A DNA stretch of 64,000 bases, taken from Pseudomonas sp. MH9.2. Lineage in GTDB: Bacteria; Pseudomonadota; Gammaproteobacteria; Pseudomonadales; Pseudomonadaceae. A program made the translations under genes and the position numbers. Positions 1 to 6,895 of this stretch are shown here, one piece after another. Where the stretch lies: the NCBI RefSeq assembly GCF_034353875.1, contig NZ_CP133784.1, forward strand, positions 1,736,001 through 1,800,000, given 5' to 3'. The notes beneath the pieces are model-generated. The model had not been told where the DNA came from. It saw only the letters and a list, made by a program, of their open reading frames with translations, and ran no database searches. The stretch's first letter is position 1; every line of letters starts with the position of its first letter.

Positions 1-1
1 G

Positions 2-610
2 TATGCCGCCGAGTATCAGAATCAAGGCATGGCGTTCTACCTGACAGCGGATGGCAAACATGTGCTGGCCGGCAATCTGTATGACGAAAAAGGCAAGGAC
101 TTGAGCAAGGCGCCGCTGGACAAGCTGGTGTATGCGCCGATGGCGAAAGAAGTCTGGAACAAGATGGAGAACAGCACCTGGATCGCCGACGGCAGCAAGA
201 CCGCACCCCGAGTGGTCTACCTATTCAGCGACCCGAATTGCCCCTACTGCAACATGTTCTGGGAACAGGCACGGCCGTGGGTCAAGGCCGGCAAAGTGCA
301 GTTGCGGCACATCATGGTCGGTATCATCCGCGAAGACAGCGCCGCCAAATCCGCCACGCTCCTGGCCGACAAATCCCCCGAAGTCGCGCTGAACGCTCAC
401 GAAAGCGCTGGCAAAGGCAGCCCGCTCAAACCCCTGGCAACCATCCCGAAAGATATCCAGACCAAGCTCGACGCCAACCTGCAATTAATGACCGATCTGG
501 GCCTGTCCGCCACCCCGGCCATCTTCTACCTCGACGACCAAGGCCACCTGCAACAGCAACAAGGCGCACCATCGCCCGAGACCTTGAACAAAATAATGGG
601 CCCCAAATAA
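2..610 (+). CDS. dsbG: Thiol:disulfide interchange protein DsbG (3' part)
   Basis: The reading frame is open from the left window edge, so the N-terminus (signal peptide and part of the dimerisation domain) lies outside. The visible 202 codons contain a thioredoxin-like domain with the active site DPNCPYC (CPYC is typical of DsbG; DsbC usually has CGYC) and the cis-Pro loop SATPAIFY. DsbG is a periplasmic disulfide isomerase/reductase that protects single cysteines from sulfenylation and is kept reduced by DsbD. The Met codon at 29 is internal, because the residues before it (AAEYQNQG) continue the family alignment. A REP pair follows the stop. Confidence 0.85.
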   Translation, partial: YAAEYQNQGMAFYLTADGKHVLAGNLYDEKGKDLSKAPLDKLVYAPMAKEVWNKMENSTWIADGSKTAPRVVYLFSDPNCPYCNMFWEQARPWVKAGKVQLRHIMVGIIREDSAAKSATLLADKSPEVALNAHESAGKGSPLKPLATIPKDIQTKLDANLQLMTDLGLSATPAIFYLDDQGHLQQQQGAPSPETLNKIMGPK

Positions 611-722
611 ACCTGGCAGGATATGGAACTGACTTGCCTGCGAAAAAGCCGGGGTCGCGTCCGACCAGGAGCACCTTCATGCGATGGTGAACCCAGCTAT
701 TTTGCGACGGCTCCGCAGCCGA

Positions 723-836
723 TTCGCAGACAAGTCTGCTCCTACGGCCTAGCGGCCAGAGGCTGAGACAGTGTGGGCAATGCTTTTGATAGGTAGGAGC
801 TGACCGGGACGCGTAGTTTTGTCTGCGAATAAGCCC
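723..836. repeat. REP/BIME pair downstream of dsbG
   Basis: Two REP-type palindromes in opposite orientation: TTCGCAGACAAGTCTGCTCC at 723-742 followed by TAC, and a GTAGGAGCTGAC...TTGTCTGCGAATA copy at about 794-830. The second copy is interrupted by CGGGACGCGTAGT (805-817), which recurs inside REPs near 29963 and 55388. The flanks (CCGGGGTCGCG, CGATGGTGAACCCAGC) are the same spacer sequences as in the 4-5 kb array, so all belong to one BIME family. REPs of this kind are mobilised by RAYT proteins, and a RAYT remnant is present at 30 kb. Confidence 0.8.
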
Positions 837-883
837 GGCACGGGCTTCCAGCTAGCACGGCAGCGCGGGATTTTCCACAGAGG

Positions 884-1873
884 TCAGCGGCGTTTCAACG
901 TCACCGACGGCAATTCACCAAATTGATTCTTGTAGTACTCGGCGAAGCGGCCCAGATGGAGGAAGCCGTAATCCAGAGCGATTTCGGTCAGGTTGCGCAC
1001 GCCCTGGCTCGGGTCAGACAAACTGGCCTGAATGCGTTCGAGCTTTTTGCTGCGGATGTAGTTCATCGGGGTGGTACCGGCATGGCGTTCGAACAGCGCA
1101 TACAGCGAACGAATGTTCATGTGGCTCAACTGCGCGAGTGACTCGACGGTGATGTCTTGCTTGAGGTTCTGCGCAATGTACTGGGCCAGTCGTTCGAATG
1201 GCGCGGACTGCACGTCAAGCGTCTCACGGTTGACGTTGGTGCCCAGCAGCGAGAGCAGTTTGCTCGCAATGATCTGGGTGTAATGCTCACGAACCCGAGG
1301 CAACACCAAGTCCGTTTCCGCTTCCTGACAGACCAATCCCAACAGGCTCATAAAACCATCGAGTTCGGCCAGCTTATGGCGATTGGAGGCAAAACGAATG
1401 CCTTCGCTGGGCTTATGCCAGCGTAACTCGGCGCAGGTCAGGTCGAGCAAAGGCAGCGGCAACTTGAGAATGAATTTTTCGCAATCGGCGGAATACATCA
1501 GGTCCACCGGATCGTCCGGGTTAATCAACAGTAACTCGCCCGGCGCGAAGTAATGCTCCTGCCCATAGGATTTGGACAGGCACTGACCCCGCAGTAGAAT
1601 TTGCAAGTGATAGATAGTTTCAAGCGCGGGAGACGTCACGTGAACACTGGCGCCATAACTGATACGGCACAGGTCGAGACTGGCGAACTTAGTGTGATTC
1701 AGACTGGCCTGCGGTCTTGATGTTGCAGGCAGCCGGATGCAGTGGGAACCGACATGCTGATTGACGTATTCCGACACCGCGTAAGGGTCGGCGCGCTCAA
1801 ACACCATGCTCTTTTCGTTAAGCAGAAGGCTTTGCATACACCGCACACCCATCTTGTTTTTATAGTTGCTCAC
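884..1873 (-). CDS. AraC/XylS family transcriptional regulator
   Basis: The 329-residue frame has an N-terminal cupin-like AraC_binding_2 type sensing domain (roughly residues 45-215) and a C-terminal double helix-turn-helix (about 225-329). The second helix-turn-helix shows the family signature (LTEIALDYGFLHLGRFAEYY, then FGELPSVTLKRR). Length and domain order fit the BenR/AntR/XylS-like branch, activators of catabolic operons. The first codon is GTG at 1871-1873; ATG codons at residues 8 and 13 (the latter at 1835-1837) are plausible alternatives and no ribosome site is decisive. It is divergent from the TetR gene at 2080. The ligand and target cannot be told from sequence. Confidence 0.85.
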   Translation of the reverse strand: MSNYKNKMGVRCMQSLLLNEKSMVFERADPYAVSEYVNQHVGSHCIRLPATSRPQASLNHTKFASLDLCRISYGASVHVTSPALETIYHLQILLRGQCLSKSYGQEHYFAPGELLLINPDDPVDLMYSADCEKFILKLPLPLLDLTCAELRWHKPSEGIRFASNRHKLAELDGFMSLLGLVCQEAETDLVLPRVREHYTQIIASKLLSLLGTNVNRETLDVQSAPFERLAQYIAQNLKQDITVESLAQLSHMNIRSLYALFERHAGTTPMNYIRSKKLERIQASLSDPSQGVRNLTEIALDYGFLHLGRFAEYYKNQFGELPSVTLKRR

Positions 1874-2006
1874 AATGCCCGGAAGACCCGGGCATTGGCA
1901 CTATCAAGAGGGTACTGGAGATAGCGGGCAAACAACAGACGACTGTCCGATCACCGAACACTCTCTGCAATCAACTGATAGCCGGGCAACTGTCCAGTGA
2001 ATGTTT

Positions 2007-2026
2007 GATGCGGCATGTTACGCATC
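2007..2026. promoter_or_regulatory. Inverted repeat, candidate TetR operator
   Basis: GATGCG (2007-2012), 8-nt spacer, CGCATC (2021-2026): a perfect 6-bp dyad in the divergent araC/tetR intergenic region, 53 nt before the TetR start. TetR family proteins commonly bind such dyads to repress themselves and a divergent neighbour. The role is inferred from position and symmetry only. Confidence 0.35.
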
Positions 2027-2079
2027 CATGTGAAAATGACATACACCATCTCACGAGCCCTAATCGGGAGGCTCCAGCA

Positions 2080-2643
2080 ATGCGCTACTCGGAAGACCAT
2101 AAAGCCCAAACTCATCAACGGATCGTCAACGAAGCGTCTGCGCGCTTTCGGCGTGATGGCATCGGCGCAACAGGCCTGCAACCGCTGATGAAAGCCCTGG
2201 GCATGACCCATGGCGGCTTTTATGCTCACTTCAAATCCAAAGATGACCTGGTTGAACAATCACTGCGCAAAGCTGCCGACGATGTGACTGTTCGTTGCAA
2301 CGGCCTGTTCGCAGAGGAAAACCCGCTGGCAGCTTTTATAGACAGTTATCTGTCGTCTGAGCATCGCGCATCGCCAGATACAGGCTGCCCGCTGCCGACC
2401 ATGTCCGCCGAGCTGGGCCAACGCGGACAGGCCAGTCCGACGACCGATGAATGTATCCAGTCCCGGCTCAAATCCATCGAAAACACCCTTCCCGATCAAA
2501 CCAATGCCAGCGAACAAAGCATCGTCATGCTCTCGACCCTGGTCGGTGCATTGCTACTGTCGCGTAGCGCAAATGACCCCGCGCTATCCGATCGAATCCT
2601 CGACACCACGCGTGAGTGGCTGAAACAGCAAGCCACCGCATGA
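2080..2643 (+). CDS. TetR/AcrR family transcriptional regulator
   Basis: 187 residues. The N-terminus holds the TetR helix-turn-helix: RIVNEASARFRRDGIGATGL, then LMKALGMTHGGFYAHF and KSKDDLV. The C-terminal ligand/dimer domain is variable. The start at 2080 is chosen because GGGAGG lies 8 nt upstream (2066-2071); the frame is open further upstream but has no comparable site. The HTH resembles the sub-branch typified by GFYAHFKSKDDL proteins that control redox or electrophile-response genes, but the target is unknown. The gene converges on the ketoacyl synthase gene with only 18 nt between stops. Confidence 0.88.
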   Translation: MRYSEDHKAQTHQRIVNEASARFRRDGIGATGLQPLMKALGMTHGGFYAHFKSKDDLVEQSLRKAADDVTVRCNGLFAEENPLAAFIDSYLSSEHRASPDTGCPLPTMSAELGQRGQASPTTDECIQSRLKSIENTLPDQTNASEQSIVMLSTLVGALLLSRSANDPALSDRILDTTREWLKQQATA

Positions 2644-2661
2644 CTATTCACTTACACCCAC

Positions 2662-3936
2662 TCAATCATGCCAACGCCGAAACAGTACGCTCGCATTGAC
2701 CCCGCCAAACCCAAAACCGTTGGACAAGGCATATTCAATGGCCATCGGTCGTGCCGCGCCATGGACAATATCCAGGCCCTGCGCCGCTTCATCGGGATTG
2801 TCGAAATTGAGGGTGGCTGGCGCAATTTGATCGCGAATCGCCAATGCCGTAAAAATCGCCTCGATCCCGCCTGCCGCGCCGAGTAAATGTCCGGTGGCTG
2901 ACTTGGTCGACGTCACTGCAATCGACGCCTGATCACCAAACACCGCCTTGATCGCCGCCATCTCACCCAAGTCACCCACCGGCGTGGACGTGGCGTGCGC
3001 ATTGAGATGCTGGATCTCGGAAGGTTGAATCCCCGCCTGACGAATCGCCGCCTGCATCGAGCGCCGAGCCCCACTGCCATCTTCCGGCCCGGCGGTCAGG
3101 TGATAGGCATCAGCCGTGGTGCCATACCCCACCAACTCGACAATCGGCTTGGCCCCACGCGCCAACGCATGTTCCAGCGACTCAATCACCAAAATCCCTG
3201 CGCCCTCCCCCATCACAAACCCATCGCGATCACGATCAAACGGACGCGACGCACGCTCCGGCGTGTCATTGAACGCACTGGACAGCGCCCGTGCCGCTGC
3301 AAATCCGCCAAGGCTCACGCGATCAATCGCCGCCTCAGCACCGCCACAGACCGCTATATCCGCCTCACCGCAACGAATCATCCGCGCTGCATCGCCAATC
3401 GCCTGAACACCCGCCGCGCACGCAGTCACGGGTGCGCCCAACGGCCCCTTGAAACCATGCTGGATCGAAACATTGCCCGCCGCGAGATTGACCAGAAACG
3501 AAGGGATCGTGAACGGCGACAAACGGCGTGGGCCACGGCTGTCCGTGATCCTCACCGCCTCGGCAATCGCACTGAACCCCCCCACGCCAGAACCAATGAT
3601 GGTCGCCGTGCGCTCCTGAGCTTCTTCGCTGTCAGCAACCCAACCCGCCTGAGCCACCGCCTCCTTGGCCGCCGCCAGCGCGTACAGAATGAAGCGGTCC
3701 ATCTTCTTCTGCTCTTTAGGAGGCGCAGCAGCGTCCACATCGAACCCAGCCTCCGCGTCATCGGCAATTAACGGCACAACCCCACCGACCTTGCCCGGCA
3801 AATCGGCCACCACCTCTTCCGGTAACCGAATCACCCCGGAGCGGCCCGCCAACAAGCGTTGCCACACCACCTCCACGCCACAGCCCAAAGGTGACACCAG
3901 GCCCATGCCCGTCACTACAACTCGGCGTTCGCTCAT
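2662..3936 (-). CDS. fabF: Beta-ketoacyl-ACP synthase II (FabF-like), stand-alone paralogue
   Basis: 424 residues, a normal FabF/KAS II length. The thiolase-fold active site is visible: the nucleophile Cys at about residue 173 in VTACAAG, and the two catalytic histidines in NAHATSTPVGD and SATGHLLGAAGG. The C-terminal GFGFGG motif is also present. It condenses malonyl-ACP with acyl-ACP in fatty acid elongation. The start at 3936 (MSERRVVVTG) has GAGGG about 7 nt upstream; an extension to 3969 adds residues with no family match. The gene is alone, away from fabD-fabG-acpP, so it is likely a second fabF copy that could serve a specialised acyl pathway or redundancy. Repeats lie immediately upstream. 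Confidence 0.9.
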   Translation of the reverse strand: MSERRVVVTGMGLVSPLGCGVEVVWQRLLAGRSGVIRLPEEVVADLPGKVGGVVPLIADDAEAGFDVDAAAPPKEQKKMDRFILYALAAAKEAVAQAGWVADSEEAQERTATIIGSGVGGFSAIAEAVRITDSRGPRRLSPFTIPSFLVNLAAGNVSIQHGFKGPLGAPVTACAAGVQAIGDAARMIRCGEADIAVCGGAEAAIDRVSLGGFAAARALSSAFNDTPERASRPFDRDRDGFVMGEGAGILVIESLEHALARGAKPIVELVGYGTTADAYHLTAGPEDGSGARRSMQAAIRQAGIQPSEIQHLNAHATSTPVGDLGEMAAIKAVFGDQASIAVTSTKSATGHLLGAAGGIEAIFTALAIRDQIAPATLNFDNPDEAAQGLDIVHGAARPMAIEYALSNGFGFGGVNASVLFRRWHD

Positions 3937-4077
3937 GCAATAACCCTCAACGTTGAAATAGAAGCTCAAGCAACCGGAGCTTCGTAACGAGCCGCATCAA
4001 GCTGAATCATACGATCCAGATCGCGCGCAACTAACAACAAATCGTAGCCGCGTTTGGCGAAACGGTCGGCATAAGTG

Positions 4078-5194
4078 TCGATTGTTTAATAGGACTGTCG
4101 CACAGCCAACCGGGGCGCGCTCAACTCGGACGACCTTCATCCGATGGTGAATCCAGCCATTCTGCGATTGTTTGATAGGAGGCCTCGCCTTGTCGCACCG
4201 CAAACACAACCTCGATTCTGCCCCGCGGGCGTAGGAGCTGACTTGTCTGCGAATAAGGGCGGCACGACCTTCATCCGGTGGTAAACCCAACCATTCTGCG
4301 ACTGCTATACAGTCGGACGCGACCCCGGGTCGATTCGCAGACAAGTCAGCTCCTACAAATAATCTTATATTTAAAATGGTTATCGATTGTTTGATAGGAG
4401 GCCTCGCCTTGTCGCACAGCAAACACAACCTCGATTCTGCCCCGCGGGCGTAGGAGCTGACTTGTCTGCGAATAAGGGCGGCACGACCTTCATCCGGTGG
4501 TGAACCCAACCATTCTGCGACTGTTTCAGTCGGACGCGACCCCGGGTCGATTCGCAGACAAGTCAGCTCCTACAAATAATCTTATATTTAAAATGGTTAT
4601 CGATTGTTTGATAGGAGGCCTCGCCTTGTCGCACAGCAAACACAACCTCGATTCTGCCCGGCGGGCGTAGGAGCTGACTTGTCTGCGAATAAGGGCGGCA
4701 CGACCTTCATGCGGTGGTGAACCCAGCCATTCTGCGACTGCTATACAGTCGGACGCGACCCCGGGTCGATTCGCAGACAAGTCAGCTCCTACAAATAATC
4801 TTATATTTAAAATGGTTATCGATTGTTTGATAGGAGGCCTCGCGTTGTCGCCCAACAAACACAACCTCGATTCTGCCCGGCGGGCGTAGGAGCTGACTTG
4901 TCTGCGAATAAGGGCGGCACGACCTTCATGCGGTGGTGAACCCAGCCATTCTGCGACTGCTATACAGTCGGACGCGACCCCGGGTCGATTCGCAGACAAG
5001 TCAGCTCCTACAAATAATTTTCTATTTCAAATGATCATCGATTGTTTGATAGGAGGCGTCGCACTGTCGCGCAGCAAACACAACCTCGATTCTGCCCGGC
5101 GGGCGTAGGAGCTGACTTGTCTGCGAATAAGGGCGGCACGACCTTCATCCGGTGGTGAACCCAACCATTTTGCGACTGCTACGGTCGGACGCGA
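4078..5194. repeat. Tandem BIME array, about 219-bp unit, five copies
   Basis: The marker GATTGTTTGATAGG occurs at 4166, 4385, 4602, 4821 and 5040, giving spacings of 219, 217, 219 and 219 bp. A diverged part copy begins near 4078. Each full unit carries one forward REP (GTAGGAGCTGACTTGTCTGC) and one inverted REP (GCAGACAAGTCAGCTCCTAC) separated by long spacers that are almost identical between copies. The 217-bp unit differs by CTGTTTCAG versus CTGCTATACAG. The last unit is truncated after its forward REP. No gene is seen. Because 219 is divisible by three, long spurious frames run through it on the minus strand. Confidence 0.92.
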
Positions 5195-5252
5195 GGTGTC
5201 TTCTGACTTTTTTTGATAAAACCATGCAACAACCCCATTTCACACACCCATT

Positions 5253-5281
5253 AAAAAAGGCCAGTCAAAAGACCAGCCTTT
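5253..5281 (-). terminator. Rho-independent terminator of the ComEA-like gene
   Basis: Read on the minus strand: AAAGGCTGGTC, loop TTTT, GACTGGCCTTT (11-bp stem with two G-U pairs), followed by a run of six T. It starts 18 nt after the stop codon of the 5299-5634 gene, a textbook intrinsic terminator. Confidence 0.9.
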
Positions 5282-5298
5282 CATCCACCGACGCCTGT

Positions 5299-5634
5299 TT
5301 AGTTAATGCCGACCTTGTCGCGATTTTTTTCAAGGATCGCTTTGCCGATGCCTTTCACCTCAAGCAGCTCATCAATCGACGTAAACTCGCCGTTGGCTTC
5401 ACGGTAAGCCACGATGGCTTTGGCCTTGGCTTCACCCACTCCAGCCAATTCACGCTGAAGCATCTCGGCATCCGCAGTGTTGAGATTGATTCTTTCACCC
5501 TGCTCGGCCTGCATCATGGCTGGAGCGCTGGCAGGGACCGGCGCGGAAACCTCGGCAACAGGCGCGGCACTCACAGCGACCGAAGCAGTGGTGAACAAGG
5601 CAAACAAGAAGGACGAGAGGACAGAATTACGCAT
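5299..5634 (-). CDS. ComEA family helix-hairpin-helix DNA-binding protein
   Basis: 111 residues. There is an N-terminal signal sequence (about 1-23, hydrophobic core VLSSFLFALFTTASVAVSA), an Ala/Pro-rich linker, then a ComEA-type tandem helix-hairpin-helix domain (about 48-111). The domain shows INLNTADAEMLQRELAGVGE and IDELLEVKGIGKAILEKNRD. Such short ComEA-like proteins are exported and bind double-stranded DNA without sequence specificity. In competent Gram-negatives ComEA pulls DNA into the periplasm; in Pseudomonas its role in uptake is not certain. It has its own terminator and appears monocistronic. In Pseudomonas genomes this gene commonly borders the O-antigen region, as here. Confidence 0.88.
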   Translation of the reverse strand: MRNSVLSSFLFALFTTASVAVSAAPVAEVSAPVPASAPAMMQAEQGERINLNTADAEMLQRELAGVGEAKAKAIVAYREANGEFTSIDELLEVKGIGKAILEKNRDKVGIN

Positions 5635-5640
5635 AAGTGA

Positions 5641-6148
5641 CGCTCCATGTTATCCAGGGTGAGGGCAGCTTTCCGAAGCTGCCTCTCAAAGGTAGCCGAG
5701 CCCCGCCCCCCGTCAAAAACCGAAGCGTTACCGAATATTTGATCGCGCATGCAAAGCCATAGCGAACGTCAGCCCCGCCCAAAAACGCCCTTCGAGGTCA
5801 TTTGAAACAATTATTTCTCGAACCAACGCTTTCCTCTGCTTGAGCGACGTAATTATGTCGAAGCACGACAACCCAACATCTTCCCGTGCTAGTACCATGA
5901 AATCATTCATTTAAATAAATGCCAAAAAACCGCCAAAACAGAAAAGCGTCAACTTGCCGGCAATCACACAACATCAACCCCAAAAAAAACAAACGAAGGC
6001 CGTTTTTTTGACGACAAAAATAATGGCTTTTAGCTTGAACAACTTAATTTTAGAGGTAAATTTAGTTCAGGAGTTTTTTGACGCTCAGCAAAAAAGGCTC
6101 AAATCCGCGTTTGTTCGGACAAAGAAATACCGAATCAGGAGCAGCAAA
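5641..6148. other. AT-rich intergenic region
   Basis: About 500 nt between the ComEA-like gene and the small ORF at 6149. From about 5900 the composition becomes clearly A/T-rich, with poly-A stretches, unlike the GC-rich surroundings. A 60-codon frame on the minus strand (5728-5910) has no recognisable features and was not called. No repeat or RNA structure was identified. Confidence 0.5.
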
Positions 6149-6310
6149 ATGTTAACTTTTTTTCTGTGCTGGGGCGCTGCTTCGGTAGTCGGCACTTTAA
6201 TCGCACTGAGCCTTATCTGGAGCGGGAAACGCGCCAGTCAAGAAAGCAGCGAACTATCATCACGTACTGCCGCTAATTCGGCGGTGGCGCCAAGAACGTT
6301 GCGGGCCTGA
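6149..6310 (+). CDS. Small single-pass membrane protein, unknown function
   Basis: A 53-residue frame beginning at ATG 6149 with AGGAG 7-8 nt upstream (about 6138-6142). Residues 2-28 form one hydrophobic segment (TFFLCWGAASVVGTLIALSL) followed by a positively charged and Ser/Ala-rich tail. The frame is open further upstream (to 5954), but the extra part is low-complexity and AT-rich with no ribosome site. The family is not recognised. It lies on the opposite strand from the O-antigen operon and next to an IS66 remnant. It is a plausible real small membrane protein, supported only by the start site and the membrane segment. Confidence 0.5.
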   Translation: MLTFFLCWGAASVVGTLIALSLIWSGKRASQESSELSSRTAANSAVAPRTLRA

Positions 6311-6336
6311 ACATCTAGCTTTCAACTTCTGCAATT

Positions 6337-6689
6337 TCATTGATGATTCATTAAACAATAAGCCATCAGTTGATACTGGGCGGCACTCAGCTCCTGCAAC
6401 CGTGGTCGGTTACGCCAAAGATCAAATCCGTCGAGCAGCCAGTTCAATTCCTGGACAGTTAACACTTCGGCCTACAGGCGCTTGAGCCAAAAAAAGAAGC
6501 CGTTGCGCTGCCAGTAGAGGATTTTCACCCGGTTATGGTGGCTACTCAGAAAAACGAAAAGCACCGGGGCGAACATGGCAACGTTGATACCCAGCTCCAC
6601 CAGCGCAGCCAAGCCGTCGATGGATTTTCGGAAGTCCACCGGCGTGGGGTAGAGGTATACATTTCGACTTTAGCGTCGGAGCGCATCAT
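6337..6689 (-). pseudogene. IS66-family tnpB (Orf2) remnant
   Basis: Read on the minus strand from ATG 6687-6689, the first codons give MRSDAKVE. A one-base loss then shifts frame into YLYPTPVDFRKSIDGLAA, then LFVFLSSHHNRVKILYWQRN and FFFWLKRL, followed by an in-frame TAG. Beyond the stop the same frame continues LTVQELNWLLDGFDLWRNRP, the TnpB C-terminus, with the usual linker missing. These are the hallmark residues of IS66 TnpB (IS66 Orf2-like). No tnpA, tnpC or terminal repeats were recognised nearby, so this is an isolated dead fragment at the downstream border of the O-antigen locus. Confidence 0.85.
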
Positions 6690-6895
6690 GGTTGTAGGCT
6701 CCTGAAAGAGATCAAGAGCACAGCATCAGGCTTCAACTGGCACGGCGCATCGCTTACCGTGGAACTGCACGCCGCAAACTCCAAGATAGCCATAGATCCC
6801 CACCGTTAAAGTGTCGGGATTTATAGAGTACCTATAATGAATTAGCCGTACAGTCAACTAGACCGGCAGCGGGGCATTAGCATTTTAATTAATGT

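Noticed and set aside
3997..4999. Two minus-strand ORFs (170 and 157 codons) with repeated motifs in the 4-5 kb region
   Set aside because: They are translations of the 219-bp BIME repeat, whose length is a multiple of three. No start site or domain; such frames are often misannotated as hypothetical proteins.
4078..5194. Possible CRISPR-like array because of regular repeats
   Set aside because: The whole 219-bp unit including spacers is repeated and contains REP palindromes; there are no short direct repeats with unique spacers and no cas genes.
5728..5910. 60-codon minus-strand ORF upstream of comEA
   Set aside because: No ribosome site, domain or membrane segment; not distinguishable from chance.
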